DNA of 64,000 nt from Tetracentron sinense (GCA_015143295.1 CM026573.1:2515950-2579949); one strand, 5' to 3'. Positions 12,819 to 26,800 are shown, counted from the first letter of the stretch. Notes: generated from the sequence alone by a model not told the origin. Numbers and translations: made by a program.

Positions 12819-14845
12819 AGGCGTATAATCTCTGCAAAGGTTCTCTTTTCTCTTCTCATTCTCTTATCTTCTCCTTAAGCCCAAGCAGAAGTCGTCGTTG
12901 CTGCTATCTCATGGCTGCGGACTACCCCAAAGTACTCCTTGGGCTGATCTAGGCTGGCTTGAGCTGGGTTCGGGGCATGTTGTGTATATTATGAATCTTA
13001 GGTGCATACATATATACATACAAAAAATGCTTGCCCGAGTTTAAAGTAATATTCGGATCAGTTAGTTTCGAGGTGGTCGGTATAAAGGGAGTGAGCCTTC
13101 GAAATGTTTTAGCATGGCTGTGCCGCTTCTGTTTTGTGTCCCCGTCCTCCCAGCAACTGTTTCGTACCCAATGTGTAAGATCATGTCTTAATTCTAAATT
13201 ATCAGAGAAATTGTGCAGTCTAATACAGCTTGTGTGTGCGCCCAACACCAATGTCGATTTTGGCTGCTGCTCTCTAGTTTTGATGGTTGGACCCTAATAC
13301 TATTGGCTGCGTACTAGTAAAAGACAAAAAATGCCCTTAGTATAAAGATTGAATCTATATTTAGTGGGGCTAGTATTGTCTACCTAGGAGGGCTGCCCTT
13401 GTTTGATGGTGAACCAATAAGACTGATTGCTCGTGAACAGTGTAAATAGTTTAAGTTCGGCTCATTAAAAATTTGTCCAAACAGGTTATTTAATAAACAA
13501 GCTGAGCGTGATTTTAGTTCACGAGCAATCAGTATTTGTTTAATACCTAGAAATGGAAGTCTTCCCCCGAATCGTCAATTTGACTTCTCCCTCCAGTTCC
13601 CCCAATCCGGAGTCACCGAGTCTCGGTCATTGTAGAGAATAGATTCATTCAAGAATAAGGTCGATCCTTTTTCAAGGTACGGGGAATGTTTCAGGGCGGA
13701 GTGGGGGGATGGCCAATAGGTCCCGATGTCACCTGCACCTCTTCTGTTTAGTTCTATGATATATATTACCCAAACCCTACAATTGGACTAGAAGAGTAAA
13801 GACTCATCTCAGAAGGCTCTTCTCTGTATTGCAGAGTATCTAGAAGTATCTCAATCACAACGGATTCCCAAAACCCTTAAAACATTTTGATCAAAAGCCA
13901 AAGTCAAAAGTAATGTTCATATGTTCACGAGGATTATGTATGGTTTTGTTTTGACTACGATCTCTTTGATTCCTAAATTATCATTGATTCTGATTTCCCT
14001 CCTGATAATGGTGGGGTTTCTTCTAATAAAGAATTTTTTCAATTATATTTCTCTCATTATTAAAAATCTCGGGGAGTTAAGATGTGCTTGACCCAGTGGT
14101 TTCCTCATTACAGTTAAGCAGCTCAAGCTCGGGATGACCGAGTAAACAAGCTAAGCTGAGTTGAGCTTATTACTGCTTTACAAATCATTAATAAAGAATT
14201 TGAACACAGTTTGTTAAGCTCAAGCTAAGAACTCCATTGTTATTTAAGGAGCCAAGTCTGAACACCCCACTACTTCCCTTGGCTATGCTTGATATCAACC
14301 CTACATAAAGAGGACCAATATCAGAAACAGAGGCGCTTTAAATCAAAACAAAAGAATAACAAATAATAATGAAAATTGGATCAAGATTATAAAATAGCTC
14401 CTGTTGTTTGTCTGGTAAAATAGTGAAATGTTGCTCAGCAGAGATAAACAATTTACATAAGGCAGCCGATTAAAGGCTGTGTGGCTCCATAGGGAAGGTT
14501 GATGTTCTTTCTAATGATAACAGGGTTCATTGCCGAGAAATTTAAAAACTTACAGGTTGGAAAGATGCATGAGGATGGGGCAATAACATGGAGGGCCCAT
14601 AACATTTTTGATGGCCTTTAATCTACCAGAAAACAAGGGAACAAGGCAGGGGAAGTGAACGACTCTCAAACCAACAGGGCAAAATACTATTTCATGGGGC
14701 ATCACCATCACATCCCCTTCTATATTGCTCTAAATTTTTATAGCAATTTTGCATTCTTTCACCTTTCATAGGTGGAGGACTAAGATTATAAGATACCACG
14801 AGTATGTAGAAGTTTCATCTTTATAACTCTCTCCCTACATATTAT
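12819..14845. other. Intergenic stretch between the converging ATPase and methyltransferase genes
   Basis: It begins with the presumed ATPase 3' UTR (to roughly 13.3 kb, no sharp end visible). Then comes a small inverted-repeat element (13423-13532) and AT-rich sequence with AAGCTCAAGCT/AGCTTGAGCT-like words at 14095-14230, probably a decayed MITE. The small open frames here, including 13031-13297 on the plus strand, have no recognisable protein. I see no further gene. Confidence 0.6.
13423..13532. repeat. Perfect 16-bp inverted repeat (small MITE-like element)
   Basis: CTGATTGCTCGTGAAC at 13423-13438 is exactly reversed and complemented at 13517-13532, enclosing 78 bases that contain AGTTCGGCTCATTAA and AATAAACAAGCTGAGC. 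This is a hairpin-capable element or the remains of one. No target-site duplication was found. Confidence 0.75.
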
Positions 14846-17800
14846 TCAGTTAATAAAAAACGAATTCATGTTTACCTCTTTTCTTTCTGTTTTCAGTATC
14901 TCCTTCAAGGGTTTCTTCTTCTTTGTCTTTCCGGGTTTCTTTTTCTTGAGGCCAATGTTTGGTCTTCGTTTGAACACGGCCAAAACTTCAATGCTGCATC
15001 CATAACTTATTGTCATAATTAATCAACAGATTACCAAGCAAATGATGTATTTCACTGACCATACCATCCAATAAATCTAATGTACTACTATTCCTGTAAT
15101 ATATTTACAACAAGAGTTTCTTCTTCTCTCTCTTTCCGTTTTTCTTTTTCTCGAGGCCACGCCTGGTCTTCATTTGAACATGACCAAAATTTCAATGCTA
15201 TATCCAAGCTCATTGTCATATTTAATAGAGGAATTATCAAGCAAATGATGATTTCACTGACCATTCCATCCAATAAAACTAATATATTATCATTGCTGTA
15301 AAATATTTAAGACAATGTCATAAGTACATTCTTTTAAGAATCAATATGCTCCTACACCATAAATCTGAGGAACAAGGATCCAGTTAAGGATCAAGGATTC
15401 ATTCCCTTCTGTGATAGACAACACATTATAATAATCCAGGAATTTCTGCAGACAAACTCAGAGAGAATCCCGAATTGTGCATCTACTTAATGAGAAGTTA
15501 CGAAACTTGTCATACTTTCATGTGGAGGTTAACAGAAAGGATTGCTTTATGCATCCAGGGTATCAGAGGGGATTCAGTAATATAAGAGTAGGCAACCATG
15601 CTCCAGTAGCTAAGTTAACAAACTTCTCCAGACTAAGAACTGGGAAAGTTTCTATTGTGTTTTTAGATTACCTGAATCTTCAGAATGTTTAATGAAGTAC
15701 CGCAACTAATTGAAGCCAAACTCCTATACTAGCAGCAAACACACTCTAGGATACACATTAGCGTAGTTTTATGGCAATTAGATTGAATTTAAAAGAGGGC
15801 ATTTCTATCACTTGGAAGGAGATTCTAATTTGCTGAAAAGAACCTGCAAACAAGTTTCCATTACATTCCATGGAACAAGGCTTAAATTTTTTTAAAGGAA
15901 CAGATAGCCATTGAAGAACCTCAACACATAATCCACATCTTGCAAGAAGCTATATGCACTTGAAGATACCACAACCTATAATTTTAATTTTTAGGTTAAA
16001 ATTTTGGTTGCATTATTCTGATACATTTCGACTCCAAAAGCCCATCAGTTGCTGGATTTCATGACATAAGGAAGTCTAGATAAGGGAACTCTTCCCATAT
16101 GTTCCAACCTCAAAATGATCGTATGGGAAGGCTGCCCTACTTATTGGTGATCAGATGCAGGACAGGGTTTCCATCTCAATAGTGATCAATATGGTGCATC
16201 AGAAAGCACAAAGCAAGAGATGCGTTCATGGCCTCCACAGCTAAGGAGTTCGACTGGTCACAAATCTTGGGCCAATAACCAATGACCAAGTCCTGCTGTG
16301 ATCAGCACCAAAACAGATGAGTGGATATACTATATAATACATAGAAAAATTACTACGCCCATGTTCTTGTGCAACCTACGTTGGTTGAATTACATACTTC
16401 GTATCTCTGTGTAGTGTTTCAGTTATGAATTATTGCTTATCAAGTAAATTCCAATAATTTACCACAAGAGTTGTATCACATCAGTGTTGTTTTCTATTTT
16501 GATTAATGGGAGCCCAGAAAGATACTTTAGAAGTTCTCGAGAACTGAGACAAGGCAACCTTCTCTCTCCTTTCCTTTTGGTTACTAAGGCTCCAAGTCGG
16601 ATGATCTCCAGGGTGGAGGATGGGGTGATTGAAGATTTTTCTGTTTGGGGGGGGGGGGGGGGTTTGGTTATTACTCACTTACAACTTGCATATGATACTT
16701 TGATTCTCAATAAGGCATCATGTAAGCTTTGATGTTCGCTTAGATGTTTTGAAGTGGTGTCTAGATTGAGAGTTAATTTAGGCAAGACCGCAAGAGTGAG
16801 ATTGTGGGGATTGGTGAGGTGCCAAATTAGGAGGAGTTGGCAGCATGCCTGGGATCAGTGTTTTAAAAAGCGTGTGAGGCTTACGTCTCGAGACTCGCCT
16901 CGGGGCGAGGCTTAAGGGAAACGCATTGAGGCTCAACCATGAGGCTTAAACTCTATGAGGCACACGTCTGCCTCGGGGTGAGGCTTAAGGAAAACGCCTT
17001 GAGACTCAACCATGAGGCTTAAACTCTATGAGGCACACGCCTCAAGTCTTGAAGCTTGCTTAATGTATATGATGTATATCTCATACAATATCTAAAAGTA
17101 GGTTTCTAGCCACAACAAAGACTTAAATGTCTTTTTTTTATAAAAAAAATTTGTTATTTGTTTCAAGTTTTAACTAATTTATATAGTATTTCTTGTGTGT
17201 ACGCGTGCCCCACATGAACACACACAATGTACACGAATACAAATATATATTATCTCTCTCTATATATGTATATATATATATTATAATCTTTCATTAACTT
17301 TTTTATTTTTTTTTTAATTTTTCTTATATTTTATTTATTTGTTAAAATGAGAGAGCATGAAGCTTTCTTGTGAGGCTTATGCCTCACGCCTCAAGGCTTA
17401 CGCTTCACGCTTCTTGAGGTCCTAATGCCCTGCTTCACGCCTTCATGTTTTAAAACATTGCCTGAGATATAAGATAGGAGTTCTCCCAATTTCCTACTTA
17501 GGGATACCTCAAGGATCACTTTCCTATCTAAAGGGGGAAAGTTAGCTCTCCTTAAGAGTACCTGCGTAACCACCCTGAGTATTTCACATCCTTGTTTTCA
17601 ATCCTGCGATCAGTTGCGAAAAAGCTTGAGAAAATGCAAAGGAAATTTTTATGGAATACAAAGGTGGAGAACCGAAATACCACTAGGTAGTTTAGGATCA
17701 AATGTGACATTCAAAGAAGGCGGGTGGGCTGAATCTTTATCCTCTAGTGGAGGTGAACAAAGCACTATTAGGGAAATGACTTTGGAGATTCGTGGAGGAG

Positions 17801-20800
17801 ATAGTCTTTGGAGAGAGTTAATAGTGGCTAAGTTTGGGGTTAATTGGAGTTGGGAAACTAGGTACATTAGGGGGGTTGTAGAAAGGAGTGAGTGATGAGT
17901 ACATCAACGGGCTTTGGTAACAATATTAGATATAAGGTGAGTGATGGGAGTGAGGTGAGGTTTTAGGAGGATTTGTAGTGCAATTCGTCTTGGCTGAGAC
18001 ACGACTTTGGTAACCTTTTCCTAATTCCTACTTGCTTGAGATAGGTCTGCACTTGTTGCAGATTACTTGGATAGCATGTTGAGTTGGTGTGGTGCCCTAG
18101 GTTGGGAAGAAGGTTGAATGATTGCGAGATAGAGGATTTGCTAAGGCTTTTGAGGCATTTGAGTGAAGTTCTCCCCGATGTTCAGAAAAGGGACACTAGT
18201 TTTTGGTCCTTAGCCATCAATGGTCAATTTACAGTGAGATCATTTCTATAGTCTTTTGGGGTAGATCCTTACCCCTAGTTTCCTCATCGTACTATTTGGA
18301 ATCTTGGTTTTCCTTCGAAGGTATCCATCTCCTTTTGGGTTCCTTTGGGCAGGATTCTTACGATTGATCATGTGACAAATAGAGGATAGAGGATGGTTAA
18401 TTGTTGCTTCCTGTACCATTTAGCGAAGGAGTCGGTGGACCATTTGTTTTTGCACTGCCTATATGCTTTTAATGTTTGGAGTCATTTCTTTCTTGTCATT
18501 GAGTGTGTTAGGTATTCCCTTCTTCCTTTTGGACCTTATTATCTTGTTGGTCCTCCGTTAAGTTGGAGCACCCATGTGCGATTATCTGGTCCTTTTTGGT
18601 TTGGGATGTTTCTTTGATCATTTGGAAAGAGCGGAAATCTTAGGTGTTTTATGATGTTTCCTCTTTGTCGGCCATTGTATAGAGACGTATTTGGCATTGC
18701 ATTATCCTAGTGCTCTATTGATTGAGATTGATGATTTGGGTGATTTTCACAACTTTCGGACCATATTATTTTGTTGGTCTTCCGTCAAGTTGGAGCACCC
18801 TTGTGCGATAATCTGGTCCTTTTTTTTTGTGGGACGTTTCTTTGATTATTTGGAAAGAGCGGAAATCTTAGGTGTTTTATGATGATTGCTCTTTGTCGGC
18901 CACTGTATGGAGACATATTTGGCATTGCATTATCCTAGTGCTCTATTCATTGAGATTGATGATTTGGGTGATTTTCTTCTATGAGACTAGGTCTGATCTA
19001 GTCGAGGGGGATTTTATAGTGGGATAGTGACTTTACTTTTTCTTCTTTCTTTTGAGTTCAATCGCTTATGAACTCCTTCTGTGTGACTTCTATATCTTAC
19101 CTTTTAGGATTAATATACTCTAATTTTCGATTAAAAAGAAGAGTCATGTATCTATTTACACTTTTTTTATGGAGTGAAGATTGTTGCTATTTGCAAATCT
19201 CTATTGATATGAAACTATCAAACAGATTGTTTGCTCATACATTTTGCTCTTCTCAATAAATGAAGCTTACTTGTCCTCCAAAACAACACCCAAAAGAGCA
19301 TGATGCATCATGCATCTCAAGTCTACAGCCAATAGCTTATTTTTAAAGGTAAAAAAGAACCGAAAAGGGAATTCATAAGCATAGTAGTTAGTTCTTCATC
19401 ATCGTCAATGCCTTATCCCTAATACTTGGGTTGGGCAACACAAATTATGTTCCACATTCCGATTTATTAAAAGTCATAACTTTGGTTAAGTCGTGTGTTA
19501 TCAAATCTTGCCTCACTAAATCTATGTCATTTCCCTCTTAGCCTTTAACTTGCATCAATTCACTTCTTATTGGAGCTATTAGCGGTCTTCGCAAAATGTG
19601 TCCAAACCCATTTCAATTGACTCTCCCTTAATTTATCGCCTAGTGGAGTCACTCTTAGATCCTCTCGAATGCGCTCATTTCTGATCTTATATATTCTTGT
19701 CTTTCCAATCATTCATCTCAACATCCTCATCTTGATTCTCGGCTACAATAATTCTATTAATATGTTGATTCTTAGTAGACTAACCTTTTGCTCCATAAAA
19801 CAATCATTGGCTTATAAAAATTTTCTTTTAATGTGATCAAGATGCGATGGTCACATAACACTTGGAAACACATCTCTACTTTAGCTATCTAACTCTAATT
19901 TTATGGGTAATATCCTCTTTAATCCATCAATTATTATGAATAATTGGGCTAAGATACCAGAACTGGTTATGTAGGGTGTATCTCCTAGTCATTTATCTTA
20001 ACAATTAAAGCCACCCTATTTGTGTTTTTACAATTAAAGTTGCATTACATATATTATATCTATGTCCAATCTATTTTAAAACTCACAGATTTTAAAATAT
20101 CACTCCACAATTTTAATTTTGCATTTACTCCGCTATAGTTTCTCATCCATTAAAACCAAATCAGTTGCAAATAACATACATTGAGAGACCTCTTCTTGAA
20201 TACGAGTTGTCATTCATTCATAACCAATGACAGAAATTCTTCGAGTTGGGTTTCGAGGGAGGTCAAGAGCCCTCATGAGGTGGGGCTGTGGCTAGCTTGT
20301 TATCCCATCACTTAGGTTCAAGGTAGGTGACAGGCCAAGGGTCAGATTTTAGCAGGATGAGCTCCTAATTATCTAACCTAGGGGAGCTGCACCTAGAAAA
20401 GGATGCCTCTGTACCCACGAAGATGGGATCAAGCCACAAGTAGGCGACAGGTCAGAGGTGAGATGAGTGGTGTGGTATAGGGAGATGAGTTTGCAAGAGG
20501 CTTTCGGAAGCATCTTTTCATTGGCTAGAGATAGGGAGGCCTCAGTGCGGATTGTTTCTAGTAAGGCCGAGGTGGTCTGGTGTCCTAGGTTAAGATGTGG
20601 TTTAAATGATTGAGAATTGGTCGAGTTTCTATAATCTCTTGGCTCTTATCCCTCATCCCCGTTTCCTCATCGATGTGTATGGAATATAGCTATCCAATCG
20701 AAGGTATCTTTCTTTCTATAAACTACGACTACAAATAAGATTTTTACTTGCGACCATTTAAAAAAGAGAGGATGGATACTAGCTAATCGGTGCTATTTGT

Positions 20801-23800
20801 GCCTCTGTGAGGAAGAGTCGGTAGATCATTTGTTATTGCACTGCCAATTTGGGGTCATTTTCTCTCTCGTCTAGGAATGGAAACTGTGGAATGGGTCTTT
20901 CTTTTCTCCTTTCAGAACTTTTTATGGAGTTGGTTCCTGACGAGTCAAAATAGGTCAATGAAGGCTATTTGGTTGGTCTTACAAGGGGCCATTGCGTGGT
21001 CAATTTAGAAGAATAGAAATAAGAGAGTATTTAAGGATTTGTCCTCTTTATTTTCGAGCGTATGTTCGAGTACCAGATACTTGATCCTACAGTGATGCTT
21101 GGCTCATCAGTTGAGGCGAATGTCAGAGATTTCCTATCTGAATAGTTCCTCTTTAGTATACGGAGAATATCTTTCTGTTTGTTTTCATAGCTCTATCTAT
21201 ACGAGTGGGTTTACTTCCTTGTAGATCCATTGTCGTTTTAGCTTTTATTATAGTATTTGATGTAAGCTACTTCTAATTTATAACATGCTTGTTTACCGAT
21301 AAAAAAAAAGAAAGATATAAACTCATAGTTGATCCTTGATATAACTTTATTATCACAGGAAATTTGTTTGTCTTGCTACAAATTGTTCTCATGGTAGATA
21401 TTGCTTCTTTAAATATGTCCTTAAAGATATCAATATATTTTTTTAGAAATCCTTTATTCCTCAATGTAAGAAGATAGCCTCAATCGCATACCTCCCAGAC
21501 ATGAATTCAATTTGATTTTTTGAAACCCTAGTTACTTGTCTTAATTTCTATTTAATCACTACAAACCATAACTTCATAGTGTGAATTGTAATTTTTATTT
21601 CGTGATAGTTGGTAATTGGTATAACTTTGGACGTTTCCTTTATTATTGTATATAGGTACCACAATAGTTCTCCTCAATGCTTCAGGCATTTTCCTAGTCT
21701 TCAAAATATAATTAAGGAATTTTGTAACCCAAGATATGTCAATTTATCCTAAACATTTCCACACATCAATTGGAATGTCATATTGTTATTTGGGCGGTCG
21801 CCTAGGCAACCAGACGCTCTATTGGGCTCAGACGACTGGCCGCCTCAGGCAGTCATTATTATAAATCTGATATATGTAATATTATTATTGTTTAAAGATA
21901 TAAAAACTACTTTATTTGAATATATTAGTTTGGTAAACAAAAAAATATGTTATATGTTAACATATAATATGTTAGAGTTTGTATATCCAAGAAAAAAAAG
22001 GTTTGTAGATAAAAAAGAAAGAAGAGAGGAATGATGTCAAGTATGTTTCTCTCATGTTAACCTGTCCTCTCTCTCGCTCAATGGGTGGACAATTGGTCTC
22101 TCGCTCTCTTCCTCTATTTGTGGGTGGACCATATGGTCCTCATCTGCTTTTGCGTGATTGTTACAAGCGTCACCTAGGTGACCAAGCATATAAGTGGACT
22201 CTGGTGGTCCAATAATTAAAAGAAAAAAAGGTCTTTAAATGCCTCAAATTTCTTCTAGGACCCCAAAAACTCTCATTAACTCATATTTAAAGAGAGGTCT
22301 TTTATAATTTAAATAAGTGCAAACCCTATAATTATATATTCTACAAATTATATATATTTTTATTATATTTCTTGAGTATAATTGAGAAAAAGGAAGAAAG
22401 AAGAAATGAGAATGAGATGTACGACCTCTCCCTCTCCCCCTCTTGTCTCTCTCATGTTCGACGTCACATTGACAGTACTCGTAACTAGCCCAGAATTCCG
22501 TCCCGTACCTTACCACCTTCATCCCTTACTCCTTGCCAGCCTGCCAGCGGGAATGGTCATAATAGAAAGTAAGCAATCAATCGAAAGCAAGCACACTCGC
22601 TCCCGCAACCGAAGCCATCATAGACCATACCATTGGGAACCGATTCAATAATTAAACCTTCATGAAAACATAAAATAACTTTTTATTTGATTGATAATCA
22701 TATGAAGCGGAAGATATTTTAGCCATTTGCATCAAGCTCAAACTTCCTTCTTGCATGCGTGCTCCTCCGGAAGCACACACTATAATAAGAGGTAAAGATC
22801 TATTAGTAACATACTCGATCAAACGGGTGATTTTCTCACCTACTACGGATCCCTCACTGCCCCCCATGAACTGAAAATCCATAACCCCAATTGCTATGGG
22901 AACGCGCCCAATTCATAATTGGCATATTCGTAGGTTCAATTCCTGCTGGATGCATGCCAATGGGAACGTTTAATAAGTCTATTGGAATTGGCTCTGTATC
23001 AATGGAATCTCATCATCCATACATAACGAATTAAGACTAATTTTTGTTATTTATTCGGTCTTACACTCTCCCTCCTCTCCCATCTCCTTCCTCTCTCATG
23101 TTTGAATGTTACTGTAGACTATTGTTTCTTTTATTTTTTATCCTTCATAATCTCTCTCCCCCCTTTCGACAATCATTGTAGACTTTGCTTTTTTTTGTTC
23201 CATTTTTTTATCCCCCAACACTTGAAATCCTCCCTTTATTGTTCTTAGAACTGTCTCCAAAGATAGTTCTATCAAAGTGTATCTTAGAGATTTTGTAATT
23301 TACATGAATTGCAGGGCCCCTTATTAATGAAAATGTGTCATAGATAGATCTCATATTGGAGGGATGTCTGCAGCAAAAGTTCATCAGACGACGCCTCAGG
23401 CATCTTAGGCTAGTGCCTCAAGCGTCCATGAAGTCTGTCGCCTCAAGTCGCCTTGACAACTATGGTCATACACTCCCGAGCCTTGCTAGCTTCATACGCA
23501 CAATTCCAATAATTATTCAGAAATAACATTGTTTTCTAGTCTCCACTAAGTGTCTCCGCCTAGTCGAAGGTCATGTGTGTAGTCTTTAATTAGTAAATGT
23601 TGAAAACTTCATCTCCATCTCTCTCACCACTTCTCCCTGATTGTCGTCCTAACTGAATCTAACATAATCCATATTTAGTTTTTCCCTAAATCTTGCAAGT
23701 TTATATGCGTTTTTCTCACCCTCTCCTACACCTAGATCATTATATAAGTCATCACATGCCTTATATTTAACTTGACTTGTCACTCTCTTAGCTTCTTTTT

Positions 23801-26800
23801 AGCATTTTTCTATATTTGTCTTGTGTTTTTCTCATTTCTAGTTCTTCATAAAGTCTTGTAGTAGGAACTATTTAACTGCCTTTTGAATCTCATCACTCCA
23901 CCACCAAGTTTCTTTATGTGATTTATTTTGCATTGAAGATCCCTCTAAAATTTACCTCTCCCAATCTTTTAATACAATTGACCTTTTCATTACCATCCTA
24001 CTAACTGAGTAAAATAAAATCATGACATGTTATATAACTGTGATATAATCGCAGTTAAGAGTAATGCGATCGATAAGTGATTTAAATTGGTGTTTCCAAG
24101 TAGACGATGACATATATCAAATATAAGAAAGCAATACCTCTGAGTGCCAGGAAAAAAGTTGAAACCATGTGCTTTCTCTAAACGCCATGCCTTACTAGAC
24201 AGCAAAGATCTGCAATCCTGTCCAATTATTGCTGCATTAGAAGCTTAGTAAAAAAAAAAATCCACATTTCTAGTTAGAAGATATTCCTAGCAATATTGAA
24301 ATAATCAAAATTGAATCTTATCTAAGCACATGGCGAGATTTAGCTACCATGCTCAAGCCCAGAATACCTCTTTAAAGCTTTCCCATCCACAGCTTATATA
24401 GATAAGAGTTTGAGGCAGTGACCGACTTTCCTCCCATGTTGTTTTGCTTTCTATCTGAACAGAAGCTTCCTTTGCACGTAGAACCCATGGTCTCTTTTCA
24501 CCTTTTACCTTTATGGAAGAACTGATAAAGGCAAATAAGGTAATGATTAATAAAACTGCACAATCATTTATCATAAATCCTCCGGTATTGCAGGATTTTC
24601 ATAGAAGGCTTCTGTAGGCTTGATAAGAATGCCTTGTGGAATCAAGATTCCAATCAACTCAGAAGTAGAGAAACAGATCTACCTTTCAGATTGCCTAGCT
24701 TTACGCTCCAATGATGTTAAAGTCCGCAATACATCAACCAGAGATGGGTCCAATCCTTTTCTAGGAGGATCAACCACAACTACATCTGATCCCTCAAGCC
24801 ACGAAAGAGGTTCCTGGTAAAGTTGTAAATGGATTTTAATAAACTATCAGACATTCCACAGCTCTGCCTAAAGCCATTCAGAGTAGTTATAAGTTTGTTT
24901 TGGTGAGAAAATTCTTGGGAAACTTTAGATTGTCCAGTTTCTCTCAGGCCATATAAGAACATTTGAGAAAAAAATACAAAGAACATATTATGTCATACAT
25001 AAAATATTACCCATTCCACAGCTCTATCTAAAGCTATCAAAAGCGTCATAAGTCGGTTTTTGGAGAGGAAATTCTTGCGAAACATCAAATTGTCAATTTC
25101 CTCTCAGGCCATTATAAGAAAATTTTAGCAGAAAAAAATTCTTAGGAAAATGTATCATGCCATGCAAAATATCTTGTGAATTTCTCATGATACAATTTTA
25201 TCTTTCTTGTATTTTCTGGAAACATAAAAAACATAATTATATCTTTGAAAATATCAGAGTTTGTAAAGGAGGTGAAACTTAAGAGATACTTGCCCACATA
25301 TTTCAATTTAACACTTACAATTGAAGTGTCAGCATGGTGCCAGCTGATTCTGCTATCTACAGATTTCGGTAAGCGGTCAACCGTCTTCTCAAAAGATAGC
25401 TTTGACTCTTTGTTAATCTCAATGCATTTAACAGACCTGCAAACAAGGAATAATATTTGGGATTTGACATGGCCTCTATTTTAGTAGGAGAACAAGACTT
25501 CAGATCATTCAGGCTACAGATTAGAGCCATCCCAGTTCTTGCCTGCAGTTTCTAGCAACGGCTAACGATAGTCCGATGACGCCAGCTCCTGCGTACAAAT
25601 CAGCAACTGATGCTCCATATGGGACATGCTTTTGTAACTTTCGGAGCAAGGAATCAAAAGACTGCAAGAATGGAGTGATGGATGAAGTCATATTTAAGTA
25701 GAATTTTTACTTTAGTCAACATAAGTTAGAGTGACATGTGTTATTAATTATCAAGTAATAATTATCCTAGGGCAGTGATCTGACGCTGCCCCTGAATCTG
25801 CAAAAAGAAACAGGGAAGTTGAGCGCCCAAACAAGTAGGAAGAAAAGGGAACCCAACATATGTCATTTTTTGGCTTCCGGATTATGGGTGTTCCTGACCA
25901 ATCATTTTGCACCATCTAACCATTACATGTAGAAATGGAAAAATGATAAATAAATAAATGTCGTCCATCATGGAAATACATGTACTCATACTCAAACAAG
26001 AAAGAAGAGTTGTTGGATTAGAAATTTGGTGTACCCGTGTATTTGCTTGGCCAAAGCTGGATGGAGCTAAGGAAATATCAATCCCTCCAACATGTTCCCA
26101 AAAGTCTCTTTCTCCTAATAGATGTCTCCACCTATTCCCAAAAATTATCTGCATAATCAGTAGAACTTTTCAAGTTCCAAAACCTTCAAAGCGTATGAAC
26201 CAGAACAATTCCAAAATGTCCAAAATTTGATACATTTGTCGATGTGGAAACATAGAATAATTAGGAGTGCTGCGGAGAAAGTGGATCTCATGGTGTCCTG
26301 ATGGTTCCCAAGAAGATTAAAGCAAATCTCATGAGCTTTAGACAAAGTTTAAAGAAAATAAATCAGATAGAACAAATAAGCAAGGAAGAAGTGGAAGCAA
26401 TCCGACTCATACAAGGGGATCACCGATCAGATAGATCGTACTGATGATGTACTTGTGTCCAGCATGTGCTAGTAATGAAACTTCTAAGAAGACACCATTG
26501 TATGATCAGGGCCTAGGTAGACACTCATTACTCATTAGACAAGTTTGTATTTACTTGTATACTGGTGCCTGGAACCCATCTTCTAGGCACTACATCACTA
26601 GATTTTCTTTTATAGTTTTTAATATTTAATAAATAAAGAAAACTGGCTCACTTGGGCATCGCCTAAGAAACACGTAGGGACTACATTGATTTAAGCAGAA
26701 TACCAGTCCCCCACAAGAGTTCCTATATCCTTTAAAGTCCCAACCACCATCTCTAATTCTCTTTTTTTTAACCAAAAGACAAGGAGATTGGTTTGTGTCC

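Larger units (their letters stand above)
16466..19152 (+). mobile_element. Degenerate L1 LINE inside the methyltransferase's last intron
   Basis: Plus-strand pieces of L1 ORF2: [20 protein letters not shown] (reverse transcriptase) at about 16490-16550; then [14 protein letters not shown] and [18 protein letters not shown] at 17614-17850; then the zf-RVT tail ([20 protein letters not shown]) near 18396-18455; 3' end near 19138. A hAT element sits inside (16856-17460) and the 3' part is tandemly duplicated. The flanks carry a likely decayed target-site duplication, AAGAGTTGTATC (16466-16477) and AAGAGTCATGTATC (19139-19152). Many stops; inactive. Confidence 0.8.
21777..23471. mobile_element. 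Foldback-like element with AGGCG/CGCCT ends, carrying organellar DNA
   Basis: Left end about 21783 (TTGTTATTTGGGCGGTCGCC then CAGACGACTGGCCGCCTCAG). Right end about 23465: its reverse complement begins CATAGTTGTCAAGGCGACTT and contains CTTAAGATGCCTGAGGC-like words. The imperfect terminal inverted repeats are made of GCCTCAGGC-type words, and the element sits inside the RTE LINE. GTCATA borders both sides (21777-21782 and 23466-23471), but this is short and the exact duplication is unsure. The middle holds CT-rich tracts around an organellar insert. Confidence 0.55.
19385..24005 (-). mobile_element. RTE-clade LINE, second copy, split by two nested insertions
   Basis: Pieces 19385-20221, about 21312-21776 and about 23472-24005 together follow the order of an RTE ORF on the minus strand. 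The first two pieces align with the copy at 10085-11060, for example AAGTCGTGTGTTATxAAAT and the TTATCACAGG stretch. The third holds the upstream conserved WWWxDEIQ-like region (around 23870-23900, minus strand). The GATGATGA-type 3' tail is near 19390. A + strand L1 fragment and a foldback-like element interrupt it. Inactive. Confidence 0.72.

Noticed and set aside
13031..13297. Small gene downstream of the ATPase
   Set aside because: No family, and the position fits the ATPase 3' UTR and flank.
22652..22882. Functional nuclear accD gene
   Set aside because: Only about 80 internal codons, no transit peptide, no C-terminal half, and fused to tRNA sequence.
22903..22954. Functional tRNA-Ile gene
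   Set aside because: Acceptor 5' strand and D arm are missing; only the anticodon and T arms remain.
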